Shown: piece after piece, positions 24,660 to 37,390 of the stretch
Layout: each line of letters starts with the position of its first letter
Numbering within the stretch: the stretch's first letter is position 1
NCBI GenBank assembly: GCA_020205615.1
Contig: CM035163.1
Coordinates: forward strand, 135,751,575 to 135,815,574
Direction: 5' to 3'
Origin: Panax quinquefolius
Lineage: Eukaryota > Streptophyta > Magnoliopsida > Apiales > Araliaceae
Length of the DNA: 64,000 bases
Notes under the pieces: model-generated
The model's input: only the letters and a program-made list of their open reading frames with translations
Databases searched by the model: none
Told to the model about the DNA's origin: nothing
Position numbers and translations under genes: made by a program

Positions 24660-27600
24660 CAATGCAGGCAATAAGGAATATTTTATAGTTAAATTTTTTC
24701 ATGGTGGACACTTTGAAGAGAGCCCACATAAACAATATGTGGGAGGTACTTTTAATTTTTTTTTTATTTCTCTCGTCCTGATTACATCTCTTTACTTGAC
24801 ATATTTAACATGGGGAAGGAGTTGGGATATCAAGTTAGACACTTAAAGTTCCATTATAAGTCACCTGCAACTGATATGGAGAGGGATTATGGGGGTTAGA
24901 AAATGATGATGATGTTTTAACAATGTGTATGCTTAGACTAATTGAAATATAGTTGGAGGTGATTAGACATGTGGGAGTAGAAGCTGACTTTGAAGTTGAA
25001 GGTGATAATAATAATGAATGCAAAGATTTGACATCAATTGGGGATGATGAAATAGAGTCAAATGATAAAAGTTATGTTCATAGTTTTGTGGGAAAATCAA
25101 CTGAGGATGAAGAAATTGGGGAGGGGGATGAGGGTGATCAGACTAGGGGACTGGCAGTGATGAATTTGGGGAGGGGGTAGAGGGTGATCAGACTAGGGAG
25201 ATTGAGGATGGGGCAACTAACAAAGGGAAGGGAATGGTGCAACTTTAACACAGAAAAACAAAGGAAAAAGGAGCTGAAAAAGGAACAAGATTTGCCACTA
25301 ACAAAGGGAAGGGAAAACAAACTGCAGAAACCCAAACTTCACAAGAAGAACCACATGAACCAAGATTTTCATCCTCTGACTATGATGACTCTGATGTGGA
25401 AAGGATGCTTAGGGTTGGCGAGTTTGACCCTAAACCACCAGAACAAGAACATAAAGGGTTTCAAAAATTTAGGGAAGGTGTCATAGAGGATCCTGAGTTT
25501 GAGTTGGGAATGACATTTACCAATGTCACTGAAGTGAGGGAAATAATCAGAAATCATGGCAACAAACAAGGAAGGAAGGTGTATTTAAAGAAGAACCTGT
25601 CAAATAAGACCCAAGCAAGGTGTGTGGATCTATGTACACGGTACTTCTATGCTACAAAGGTGCAAAGAGAGCTCACATTTAAAATCACTAGGTTATAAAA
25701 AGTGTATACTTGTTGCAGATAATGGGATATTTATTGTATACGTGTAGAATGAATTGCCAAAAAATATGAAGATGATCTTCAGATGAATCCAACATGGGGA
25801 TTAGATTAGTTTCATACTAAAGTAGTTAAAGATTTGGATATTGGGGTATCAAGGAGCCCATCATATAGAGCTAAGAGAAGAGTAATGAAAAATATTGAAG
25901 GGAGTGATGAGGAGGAGTATGGATTGGTTTTGGACTATGTTGCAGAGCTTAGAAGAGTCATGCCTGGGAGTACTTGTGTCTTGAAGAGAGTAGAATCAGA
26001 GCAGGGACAAGACTTAGGCATATTTTTGAGATTTTATGTTTGTCTGCAGCCACTAAAAGAAGGATTTAAATTGGGTTGTAGACCAATGGTGGGACTTGAT
26101 GGCTATTTTCTCAAAGGACCATATGGGGGTCAATTATTGACTGCAGTTGGTGTTTACCCAAACAATGGGATGTGACCAGTTGCTTAGGCTATTGTTGAAT
26201 CTGAGAATACTCAATCTTGGGTGTGGTTTATGAACTTGTTGGTGGAAGATCTTAGGATTACAAATGATGGAGGCTGGACATTCATTTCAGATAAACAAAA
26301 GGTATAAACATCTCTCCATTTATATATATTTTATTCCATCAATTATTACATTGATTGCATGTTTCTGATAAATTATCTTTTTTGTCCCCAGGGTTTGATT
26401 AATGCTTTAGAAGTTGTGGTCCCAGGTGCTGAACACAAACATTGTGTTATACATTTATATAGGAACTTTTGACAAAAAAATAAAGTCTCTCGATTAAGAA
26501 ACCTGGTTTAGAATGCTGCCAAAGCTATAAATCCTTATGTCTTTCAAAAGGCAATTGAGGTGTTAAAAAGGAAGATAAAAGTGCATATGAATGGTTAGCT
26601 CCTAAGCCATCTGTACAATGGAGTATGTCTCATTTTTATACCATATGCAAAAGTGACATGTATGTCAATAACCATTGTAAGGAATTTAATAGCAAAATTC
26701 TTAAGGCTAGAGTGAAACCAATAATATGGTGTCTAAAAGGACTTAGATTATATTGCATGAATAGGAATGTTAAAAGGAGGGAAACGATGTTGAAACATAA
26801 TGGTTTAGTGTGCCCTAGAATAGCTAAAAAAGTAGGAAAAATGGAAAGGTCAGGCAGGGGTGGATTTCCATTGTGGTCAGGTGGTGGTGGGAGGTTTACA
26901 GTGACTATGACTTCTGGGGGTTATTCATTTGTGGTGGATTTGGGGAATAAAACATGTACTTGTAGGAGGTGGGACTTGTCTGGAATACCTTGTGCTCATG
27001 TTGTGTCATGCATTAACAAAATAGGACATGATCCATACACATATGTATATGAATGTTTAACCAAGGACATGTATCTAAAGGTTTACAGTCATAACATTGA
27101 GCCTATAAGGCACAGATTTGAGTGGGATCCTACTGGGATTGAACCACCTTTGCCACCAGTTAAACACACTCCTGTAGGCAGGCCTAAAGTTTTTAGGAGA
27201 AAAAGTAATGATATTCCATAATCAAATCCAGAAGGTACAAGTTTGAAGAGGAAAGAAACATCATTGAAATGTGGAATTTTGCAAGGAATGGGGTCACAAT
27301 TCAAGAAGGAGTTCTCAAGTAAGTTAAGTGTGTGTTTTTATTTATTTGATTTTTCAATATCCTATATTGGGTTTAATACATTTTTGTTTGTTTGTTTTTA
27401 GAAACTGAATAAGTAGCCAGATGTGATTTCCCATTCTTCACAGGCTCCACAAAGTCAATCATCTCAACCCCCTCAAAAGGCTAAGAGGGCTAAAAAGGTT
27501 TAAAGACTTCTCAGGCTCATACTCAAGCTTGTCAACCTCCACCAATGACAGTAACACATGAGTCTACAATACAGCCAGGTGGAATGAATGTTGAGCAAGA

Positions 27601-27830
27601 GTAAGCAGGAAATTCTACAAAGTGGCTAGGTAGAATCCATTATGAGGGTAGCCAAAGAAATGACTCAGATGATATATTACAACCCAAAGAATACATATGG
27701 AAGGGAAAACAATGTACAACACTACGAGACCTAGAAGCTGCAGCAATATCCAAAAAAGAGAAGATCAAATTTAGGAAATCAACTAGTGGAGGGTGTAAGA
27801 CCCCAACTTTTTATGAATAAAGATTTAATT
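24660..27830 (+). pseudogene. MULE transposase gene (mudrA type), multiply broken
   Basis: Parts in order: an N-terminal segment with VKFFHGGHFEESPHKQYVGG (about 24685-24752); KELGYQVRHLKFHYKSP (about 24815-24870); an acidic linker (24953-25180); the Mutator DNA-binding domain with FELGMTFTNVTEVREII (about 25497-25550); and the MULE DDE domain with GLDGYFLKGPYGGQLL (about 26095-26145, first catalytic Asp) and ISDKQKGLINAL. The latter is split by a 90-bp GT-AG intron at 26302-26391. Last is a SWIM zinc finger, CTCRRWDLSGIPCAHVV (about 26953-27005), in a 198-codon open stretch (26625-27221). Stops and frameshifts lie between segments. The tail continues to 27793 and, past solo LTR F, to a stop near 30412. 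Confidence 0.88.
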
Positions 27831-30393
27831 TTCTCTAAATATTATTTTTAATAGTAAGGTGTTGATTTAATAAATGTTATAGTTGTGGGTGATATATGCA
27901 AATTTTGCAAAGTAAGCAAGTTGTCATAAAATATTCATTTTGTCGGGGAATATTCGAAAGCGACAGAAATAACCTTTTTATAAAAAATAACGGCATAGAT
28001 TTTTTCGTTAACTGTTGAAATACCCGGTGATAAAAGTATATTAATACGCGTGGTTGCACAGTAGCACACGGTATTGCACAATATTTATGATTATTGATTC
28101 TTACGTAAGAAGTCACTAAGTTTCATTCAATAATTGTCACAGTAATTGTTGCATAGTATCTCATATTATTGATTCAATTATTCTCACAGTATCATCTACA
28201 TAATATTTTATATTATTAAATCAATAATTGACATGACACAATTATTCATATTATTAGATAGCATTATTGGCAATATCTAGAAAATTATGTCAAGAAAAAG
28301 GGTTAGGTTATATAATTGCGCACCAATTAGGATAAATTTTTATCGGAAAGCCCCATCTTTCCTACGAATGATCTGGTTGTTAATATAGTGAGCTTATAAT
28401 ATTAATTGTGAATAATTATTATGTGGTGAATATTGGTTCAATTTTGATATAAATGAAGGAATTTAACATAAAATATTTGTTGAAAGTTTGGCATATTTTT
28501 TTATGCAATCACAATTATTTTCTTCGATAAAATATTCACTCAAATATATTATTATAATATTACATTATAATAGTATAATGTGATAATATAATAGGATAAT
28601 TTAATAATTTAAATGGTAATGTTTTTATAATAATATATAATTTTTAACATGTGAATAAAAGTAGAGTGAATGTTATCATTTTGGTTTTGAATTCCTTTTC
28701 CAAAACAATTGCGTTCACAATTCTCCTGCACATTTTTCCCCCAAAGTGGACGCTTCTCCTGCAAAGTGGTGTTTCCAAAATGTGGATCCTCACCTATAAG
28801 GAAATATGAGAAAGTTAGGCAAGTTAGGCAGAGAAAGGAAAGAAATTAGGCAGGATTATTTGATTTTTCCTCCTAGATTGCACTATAAAAGGGGAGGCAA
28901 CCACCATCCTAAACACACCAAAAATCTCAAGCTTTCCTATTGTAATATTGTGAGTAATTCTTTAGAGTATAAAAATACTTTGAATATAGCTTTTCGTGCA
29001 AGATTTTCTCAAGATAATATCTGATATTCTAGTCAAATCTAGTTTCTACTAAGGTAAAGAATATTATATTTTTTCCGTAAAGGATATTATTTTTTTCGTA
29101 AATGATATTATTTTATTTCAATACTAGTAAAAAAATATCATTTTCTTTCATACTTCATATTATGTAAGTGATATTAATTCATTTCATATTCCTAAATTTA
29201 AACTTACTATGGTAAGTATCGCTTCTATAATTCTTGAAATGATTAGAAATTCCTTTAGTTTGGCGCTTCATCTATTGTCATTTCACTAGAATATTGGTCT
29301 GAACTTTCTTATTGAATTTTATCTTTTCATGTCGGAGTACTATTTATGGGTACTATTCATACGGTACTATTCATGAGTACTGTTCACAACATAATTTAAT
29401 TTTCTTTTCTGTCAAATTATTTTTGATACATGAATATCTTTATTGAATTTTACTCCACAATTAGTTATCATGTTGACAATTTGGACATTTTGAACTCTTG
29501 ATAAATTGAATTATAAATCTCTAATATTTATCCTTGATCTCATTTGATTGATTCTTTATATCATTGTCATCGTCCTCATTCTTATATTGTGGTGAAAGTT
29601 ATCTTTTTTTCATGATGCAAATATGGATTTGTTGATTTGTATGATTATGACCAAGAATTGTGTATTGGTATAATCATGATTTTAATGTTACAGATAAAGT
29701 TTGTGGTGAAAGTTCTCTTTGGTCTGTAGTGCATAGATGGACAGTTGTTTGGCATGATCATGACCACTGGTGATACAAACAAATATCCTTGGCCCGTATT
29801 GCATGGATAATTTGTTGATTTGAAATATTTATTGGTTGGTGTTACAGGGATAAAATATTTATGATGGACTTTTAAATCATAGAAGATAGTAGACATCATG
29901 CTCTACTTGACTCTTCAAATGGATTGATTGTTCCGCTGCAGTTGTTGATCTAAAACTTGTTGTCTATTATATTCTATGAGATTTTTTTCCTGTTGAGGAC
30001 TAAGAATAATTTGTTCTATATTATCTTAGTCATAATATTTTTTACTGGGCTAGTTGAGCTCACCCTTTTCTTTTGGTTCCATTGTTCTTCTCGGGGGAGG
30101 CGATAATGTAATTGGGACTAGTCGGGGAGTGGAGTAATGGTCCAAGATGGTTATATATCTTGATCTGCTCACTATTTTGTAAAATAGTGTGACAATAATT
30201 GTAATGAGGACGTTATTTGAGTTTGGATTTTGTCTACGAGACAATATTTGTATTGAAACTCACAACTTATGTTTTGTCATATTTTACACGACAATTAATA
30301 GTTGTATAATTGAAGTTTGTATTTGAATTTTATACCATGTATTTTGGCGACTCAGAATGGGTTGTGTGGACCTATTTTGGGGGGCGCGCATGA
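27794..30393 (+). mobile_element. Solo LTR F inside the MULE transposase tail
   Basis: It begins TGTAAGACCCC and ends GGGGGGCGCGCATGA. It is flanked by gaggg on both sides (27789-27793 and 30394-30398). No internal sequence is present, so it formed by recombination between two LTRs. Its promoter differs from the others: CACTATAAAAGGGG at 28881. Downstream it holds the shared TATGATTATGACC dyads (29640-29765) and the CT-rich segment (30055-30090). It lacks the TTATTCCA hairpin array of the other LTRs. Confidence 0.85.
28884..28892 (+). promoter_or_regulatory. TATA box of solo LTR F
   Basis: TATAAAAGG, a consensus plant TATA element, about 1.1 kb into the LTR. The leader after it contains repeated GATATTATTTT-like words (29060-29175). 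Confidence 0.65.
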
Positions 30394-31089
30394 GAGGGGC
30401 ATCTTGCAGATAAATAGTGTTGACACGAGATTTTTAAATTTTTTGTTCTTTTTGGGTACTAAGCTTATGAATTATTGATGTATGTATCCAGTTTAGGGTC
30501 TTTTTGGGACTCTCTGCGGATAATTTCTCCTAAGCTTATGAATTATTGATGTATGTATGTTGCACTAGGGCGAAGGTGTGGTTGGGATTGTAAATTGCAG
30601 TGTATGATACATTTTGTTATGAGACACACATTAAGACAACTGTTTTGAGTTATCTCTGATTTGTGGAATGTACTGGGAATTAATTACTTAATTGAATGGC
30701 AATAGCAATTCCTAAAAGTTTATAACATTTTTTTTACCATTGTGTGGTTATTAGAATAGTTGGGCAATTGTAGTGTATGATGCAGTATGGTTTGTGCATT
30801 AATGCAAGGCTTGCTATTATAGCAATATGGTTTGTGCATTAATACAGGGTGCCTATGAAATGCACCAGGTATCATAAATTGCACACCAAACATTTTATAG
30901 CATATATATCATAAACAATATGTAAATTTACGACAATTCACACATAAAACATCAATAATGTTTACAACATCTTCATTCAAAGAAATTATCCATAGATTAC
31001 AACCAATAAATTTCCCACAAAAGATGCCCAACAATTACATTCCATAAGTGTCCTAATTTCTACCATTATATTGCTAGAAATAACAATCT
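30394..31089 (+). other. MULE 3' part between solo LTR F and element G
   Basis: After the transposase stop (about 30412) there is no coding sequence. A 29-bp direct repeat (AAGCTTATGAATTATTGATG) occurs at about 30459 and 30531, and a second pair with ATGGTTTGTGCATTAAT at about 30787 and 30828. The last 5 bases, aatct, are the target duplication of element G, and the sequence resumes at 55698. Confidence 0.7.
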
Positions 31090-32091
31090 TGTGAGACCCC
31101 AAATTTTATGAATAAAGATTTAGTTTTCTCGAAATATTTTTTTTTAATATTATGGTGTGGATTTGAGATAATGTTATAGTTGTGGGTAGTATTTATAAAT
31201 TTTGCAAAGTATGCAAGTTGTTGTATTATATTCGATTGGTTGGAGAATAATTGGTTTAACAGGGAATATTCGTACAACGACACAATCATTGGTGAACCCC
31301 GCAATGGAATTATTGTCGGATTGAGAAAATGACAAAAATATTTTATGAAAATAACGACGGAAGTTGTACCGTTAACTGTTGAAACACCCAGTGTTAAAAA
31401 ATACAAGATGTCTGGCGTGATTGCATAAGTAGTATTACCGGTATTGATTATTGATGCTTATGTGAGAAGTCACTCGGTTTTGTTCAATTATTGCTACAAA
31501 GATAATTGCGGATATAGTATCTCACGTTATTTGATTCAATTATTGTCGATATTTTATATATTATTAAATCAATAATTGAGACAACAAAGTTATTAATATT
31601 ATTATTTACAATATTAACGATGTCTATAAGTTCTGCCAAGGAGAGGTTTGGTCACCTAATTGCGCCAATAGGGAGAAATCCTTATTGGAAAGTCCCCTCG
31701 TTTATGGGAACAACCTGGTCGATTAATATTGCGAATTATAATAAAGGTGATAAGTTTTGTTTTATTATTATTATAAATGTAATAAAACATAAAACTTTTT
31801 ATATAAAACAGAATACTTTTATAAAGTAATTCGTTTATTAGAATAGAATATATAATATTCTATTATGCATAGTATTTATATAGTGCCTGCATAGTGTTTG
31901 CAGTAAAATCTTTTTATATAAAAGCAGAATACTTTTATAAAGTTATTCATTTTATTAGATTATAAATAGAATATATTATATTACATTATTCGAAGTATTT
32001 CTTGCGTAGTTCTGCGTAGTGTTTGCATAGTATTTTTTTTTTATATAAAAGCAGAATACTTTTATAAAGTTATTTGTTTTATTAGATTTAA

Positions 32092-32130
<39 letters not shown>

Positions 32131-34346
32131 ATAGAATATATTATATTTTATTGCATAATATCCTTTCAATTTTCCTATAAATAGGATGCTTAATTATAAT
32201 TGAAAACACACTAAGTTGGAGAGAATTCTTCTTCTATAATCTTGGCGTATTTCTTTAGAGTTTAAGAAAGCTTTGGCGTAGTGCAAGTTTTCTTCAAATA
32301 TATCCCCATCTACCCATGGTACTCTTACATTATTTCATTCTTTATTATTACATTTGGAATATCCTATCCGCAATGCGTATTCGCATAACTTCGATTCCAT
32401 TATTTATTATTACATTGAAAATAACACATGCATGCGATTCCATCGCTGCATGGTGAATTCTGTTGTTATTCCATTCTTTATTATTACGTTGGAATATCAC
32501 ATGCGTGCGTTCTACGCATGAAGCTGGTTCCATTATTTATTATTACATTGGAATATCCATTGGTGCGGATTACGCGTGACACCGTTCCATTCTTTATTAT
32601 TACATTTAGAATAACACATGCGTGCGATCTATCGCATGTATGGTGAATTCTTCTGTTACTCCATTCTTTATTATTCTGTTGGAATAACCTATCTATGTGG
32701 TTTACCACGTGCATGGTGAATGATCCTTTGTATTTATATGAATAGTATTTTCATTCAAAAGGGGTTTCTGGAAGGGGTAGTTTCGTTATTTTTCTAACTG
32801 TCAAAAATTATGGAAAAATTTGAAATGATAATTTGATGAGTTTTATAGATTGTGTCCAAAAATAGCGATTTTTGGATGTATAGATTATGAGTTATGGATT
32901 TTATGGGAAAAGACTATTTTAAAAGTAAACCCTTATAACTCTTTGTGGTTAACTCCAAAATTGGTGAAATTTTTATTGGGAGTACATGTATATAATAGGA
33001 GTATACCCTGTAAATTTCGAAATTTTTGGACAAAAGTACAATTTATGATAAATGTCTAAATATTCGGCAGTTTTGGCCATATGAAAAATAGTAAATAAAT
33101 TTTAAAAATTCCGAGAAAAATATATGTTCAATATGGAACTATAATCTGCTAAATCCCCGAAAAGAAATATTTTTTGGACTGATTTGGTATTTTTCATGAA
33201 AATGAACTAGTTATGAGTAAATGAATTAAATATGTTATGTGAAGTAACAAAATTGGAAAATAGGATTTTATGGCTTGAGAATCCTATATAAGGTATATGC
33301 AAATTTTTGATGAGGGATTTGATCATTGGTGATGAAATCTTATGAGTCTGGCATTTTTGAATGATTAAATTCATTATTTGGTAAAGTGTAAACAATTGAA
33401 ATAAATTGTTTATAAGTGATTAAAATGTTATTATAATATTAATAATATTAGATTATGAGTTTATTAAGTGATTGATAATATTTGGATAAATTTAAAGTCT
33501 TTAATATTTATCCTTATTTTCGTTTGATTAATGTTTATATCATTGTCATCATCCTCATGCTTATATTATGATGAAAGTTATCTTTGGCTTACGTGCATAG
33601 ATGGACTTTGGTATGATTATGACCATGGATTATTCGGTATAATCGTGACCTGTAATGTTATAAATGATGTGGTAAAAGTCCTCAGTGGCCTGTAGTGCAT
33701 TAATGAATAGTTTTTGGTATGATTATGACCAGGAATTATTCGGTATAATCATGACCATTGATGATTTAATGAATATCCTTGGCCCGTAGTGCAGAGATGA
33801 CTCGATGATTTGGTTTATTTATTAAGCTGAGTCTCAGTGATAAAAATTGATGAAAACATTTTAAATCATAGAAGATAGTAGATATCATGCTCTACTTGAC
33901 TCTTCTAATGGATTTCTCGTTCCGCTACAGTTAAACTTGATGTCTATTGTATTTTATCAGTTTAACATTGTTGAAGACTAATGATAATTTATTCTGCATT
34001 ATCTTAGTCATAATATTTCTTACTTGGCTAGTTGAGCACACCCTTTCTTTCACTATTCTCTTTAGGAAATGAGAACGTAGCCGGGACTAGTCGGGGAACG
34101 GAGTGACGGTCCAAATGATAGCATTAGTAGTCCTCACTATTCTGTTAAATAGTGTGACAATAAATGTATTGAGGACTCCATTGAGTGTGGATATTGTCTA
34201 AATGACAATATTCTTATTAAAACTCTCAATTTATGTTTTGTCGTATTTTACACGATTGTTGTATAATTAGTTTGTATTTGTATTCAGTACCTTGTATCTG
34301 GGCACTTAGAGATGGGTGATGTATACCCTATTTTGGGGGCGTCGCG
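31090..34346 (+). repeat. 5' LTR of element G, enlarged
   Basis: It begins TGTGAGACCCC and ends GGGGGCGTCGCG. At 3.26 kb it is about 0.8 kb longer than others. The extra length comes from three copies of a U3 repeat (about 31795-32160, including the AT microsatellite) and from a block at about 32760-33520 that resembles internal sequence of elements A and J. TATA at 32176, hairpin array 32310-32740. Confidence 0.85.
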
Positions 34347-34348
34347 GT

Positions 34349-34360
34349 TGGTATCAAAGC
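34349..34360 (+). other. Primer binding site of element G
   Basis: TGGTATCAAAGC, identical to that of element C. Confidence 0.87.
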
Positions 34361-34600
34361 TTAGGGATATGATCCATGCCATTTGAGATGTGAGACAAGG
34401 ACTAGGAGGGATGACGAGAAATTCCTTATTTAGTATGACCTACCTAAAGTTTATTTGGTATTTAATTGGTCGCCGGAGTATAAGGATAATATGTGATATG
34501 TTAATTAACCCTTATTTTGTGGCAGTATTTGAAAATGACATCTGAAAATGTTGAGAATAGAAATGGAGCACATGAGACCATTGAGTCTCCACAGATCAAT

Positions 34601-37390
34601 TGTGAGACCCCAGATTTTATGAATAAATATTTAATTATCTGAAAATATTTTTTTTAAAATTTGATATAATGTTATAGTTGTGGGTAGTATTTATAAATTT
34701 TGCAAAGTATGCAAGTTGTTATATTATATTCGATTGGTGGGGAATATTCTTCAGGTCGGAGAATATTAAATGACCATCACAATCATTAGTGAACCCCATG
34801 GCGGAATTATCATCGGATTGAAAAAAGCGACAAAAATATTTTATTTAAAAATAACGGCGGAAGTTTTTCTGGTTGATCTTTGTTGAACTACCGGTAGTAA
34901 AAAGTACGATGTCTACGCGTTGTTGCGTAGTAAGCACACGGTATTGATTATTGATGTTTATGTGAGAAGTCACTCGGTTTTGTTCAATTATTGCTACTGA
35001 TAGTTCTTGCGTAGTATCTCACATTATTTGATTCAATTATTGTTGATTTATAAGTTTTGTTTTATTCGTATTATTAACGTAATAAAATGAAACATCTCTT
35101 TATATAAAATGTAATACTTTATTAAAGTTATTCTATAAATAAGAATATATTATATTCTATTATGCATAGTGTTTTGCATAGTAAAATCTTTTATATAAAA
35201 ATGAATACTTTATTAAAGTTATTCTATAAATAGAATATATTATATTTTATTACGCATAGTGTTTGCGATAAGTTGGCGTAGTGTTTTTGCATAGTAAAAT
35301 CTTTTTATATAAAGCAGAATACTTTATTAAAGTTATTCTATAAATAGAATATATTATATTTTATTATGCATAGTGTTTGCATAGTGCCCGTATAGTGTTT
35401 GCATAGTAAAAAAAATTTTTTAAATAAAATATATTATATTTTATTTAAAAGATTTTGCTTTAAATATAAACCGTCAGATTAAAGTAAATCAATCTGGACC
35501 GTTCATGGATTAGTTACTATGCATTCCATTTTCCTATAAATAGAAGCTCATTCCTTCATTATTTTATTACGAATTCACTGAACTCTAGAGAGAGAAACTA
35601 TAGAGAGAAAGAAGAAAAGTATTCTGCAACTTAACTACTTCTTTATTTCAGTTCTTCTTTAAAACGGTAAGGGGTGTTATTCTTTCTTATTCATGAAGAG
35701 AACTTCTATTATTCCATTCTTTATTATTCATTTGAATAACTTTTGTAAAAGTGGCATACCCTATACATAACTTTTGTATCGTGGTATACCCTATACTTAG
35801 TGAAATCTTATGTTATTCCATTCTTATTTATTACATTGGAATAACTTTGTATCTGTGACATACACCCTATACTTGGTGAAATCCTTATGTTATTCCATTC
35901 TTTATTATTCATTGGAATAACTTTGTATATGCGGTTTACCTATACTTGGTGGAATGACCAGTATATCACGGTTTACCCAATACTTGGTGATAATCTTACA
36001 TTGTTCCATTCTTTATTATTATGTTGGAATAACTTTGTTTATCGCCAAGTACCGCATACTTGGTGAAATTCTTTTATTATTCCGTTTTTATTATTCATCG
36101 GAATATCTGACCGGTGTGAATTTCACCTGACCTGGTTCCATATTTATTATTTCGTATTTATTATTCTGTTGGAACATCCTGTCGGTGTGATTTTCACCTG
36201 ACCTGGTTTCGTTATTATTACTCTGTTGGAATAACTTTTGTCATCGCAATCTGCGTGCGTGGTGATTTCTGTTGTTATTTCATTCCTTATTATTCTCAGT
36301 TGGTTAAAATTTTGACTTCTATACTCCATGAAATTGGTGGAATATCCTTGATATTTGCGCTTCATCCAGTATCTTTTCATGGAAATATTTTTCTGAGCAT
36401 TCTTGAATTTTACTCTACAAAGCAGTATCATGTTGACAATTTGGACATTATTGGTTCTTGGATAAATTAATTCTTGAACTTATTTTATTGAATTATTATG
36501 TCATTGTCATCATCCTCATGTTTATATTATGTTGAAAGTCATCTGTGGCCTGTAGTGCATAGATGGACTTGGTATGATTATGACCAGGGATTATTCAGTA
36601 TAATTATGACCGTAACGTTACAAATAATGTGAAAAAAGTCCTCATTGGCCCGTAGTGCATTGATGGACAATTTTTGGTATGGTTATGGCTATGGATTCTC
36701 TTCGGCCAAGGGTGCAAAGATGAATTGTTTTATAAAGACGATCGGAGATAGTTGATGAAAACACGATTATCTTTGGCGTAGTGTGCATGGATAATTCGTG
36801 GTCGTGATCTTAAAGAATATCCTTGGCACCGTAGTGTAGGGATGATTTAATGATGTGGATTAATTATTGAGCTGAGTCTCAGCGATAAAAGTGATGAAAA
36901 CCTTTTTAAATCATAAAAGATAGTAGTCTTTATTCTCTACTTGACTCTTTTAATGGATTGCTTGATCCGCTGCAGTTAAACTTGATGTCTATTGTATTTT
37001 ATCAGTTTAACATTGTTGAAAGCTAATGATAGTTTATTCTGCATTATCTTAGTCATAATATTTCTTACTGGGCTAGTTGAGCTCACCCTTTCTTTCACTG
37101 TTCAATTCAGGAAAAGAGAATGTAGCCGGGACTAGTCGGGGAATAGAGTGACGGTCCAGATAGTAGCATTAATAGTCCTCACTATTCTGTTAAATAGTAT
37201 GATAATAAATGTAATGAGGACTAAATTGCGTGTGGATATTGTCTAGATGACAATATTTGTATTTAAACTCACAGCATATGTTTTGTCGTATTTTACACGA
37301 CTGCTGTATTATTAAGTTGTATTCGATTTATGTACCATGTATATGGCGACTCAAGTTGGGTGATGTATACCTAATTTTGGGGGCGTCACA
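34601..37390 (+). mobile_element. Solo LTR H in the gag of element G
   Basis: It begins TGTGAGACCCC and ends GGGCGTCACA. It is flanked by perfect tcaat duplications (34596-34600 and 37391-37395), and gag sequence continues across. Length 2.79 kb. It carries three to four copies of a roughly 110-bp U3 repeat (35085-35425), TATA at 35535 and hairpin array 35700-36310. Confidence 0.93.
35085..35425 (+). repeat. U3 tandem repeat in LTR H
   Basis: A unit of about 110 bp holds TTTATATAAA, ATACTTTATTAAAGTTATTC, TAAATAGAATATATTATATT and GCATAGTG. It is single in LTR A but three-fold here and in LTR G. Its position upstream of the TATA box fits a promoter or enhancer module (inference). Confidence 0.8.

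Noticed and set aside
24835..25335. Minus-strand ORFs of 62-65 codons opposite the transposase
   Set aside because: Antisense of the acidic linker of the MULE transposase; composition mirrors the Glu/Asp codons.
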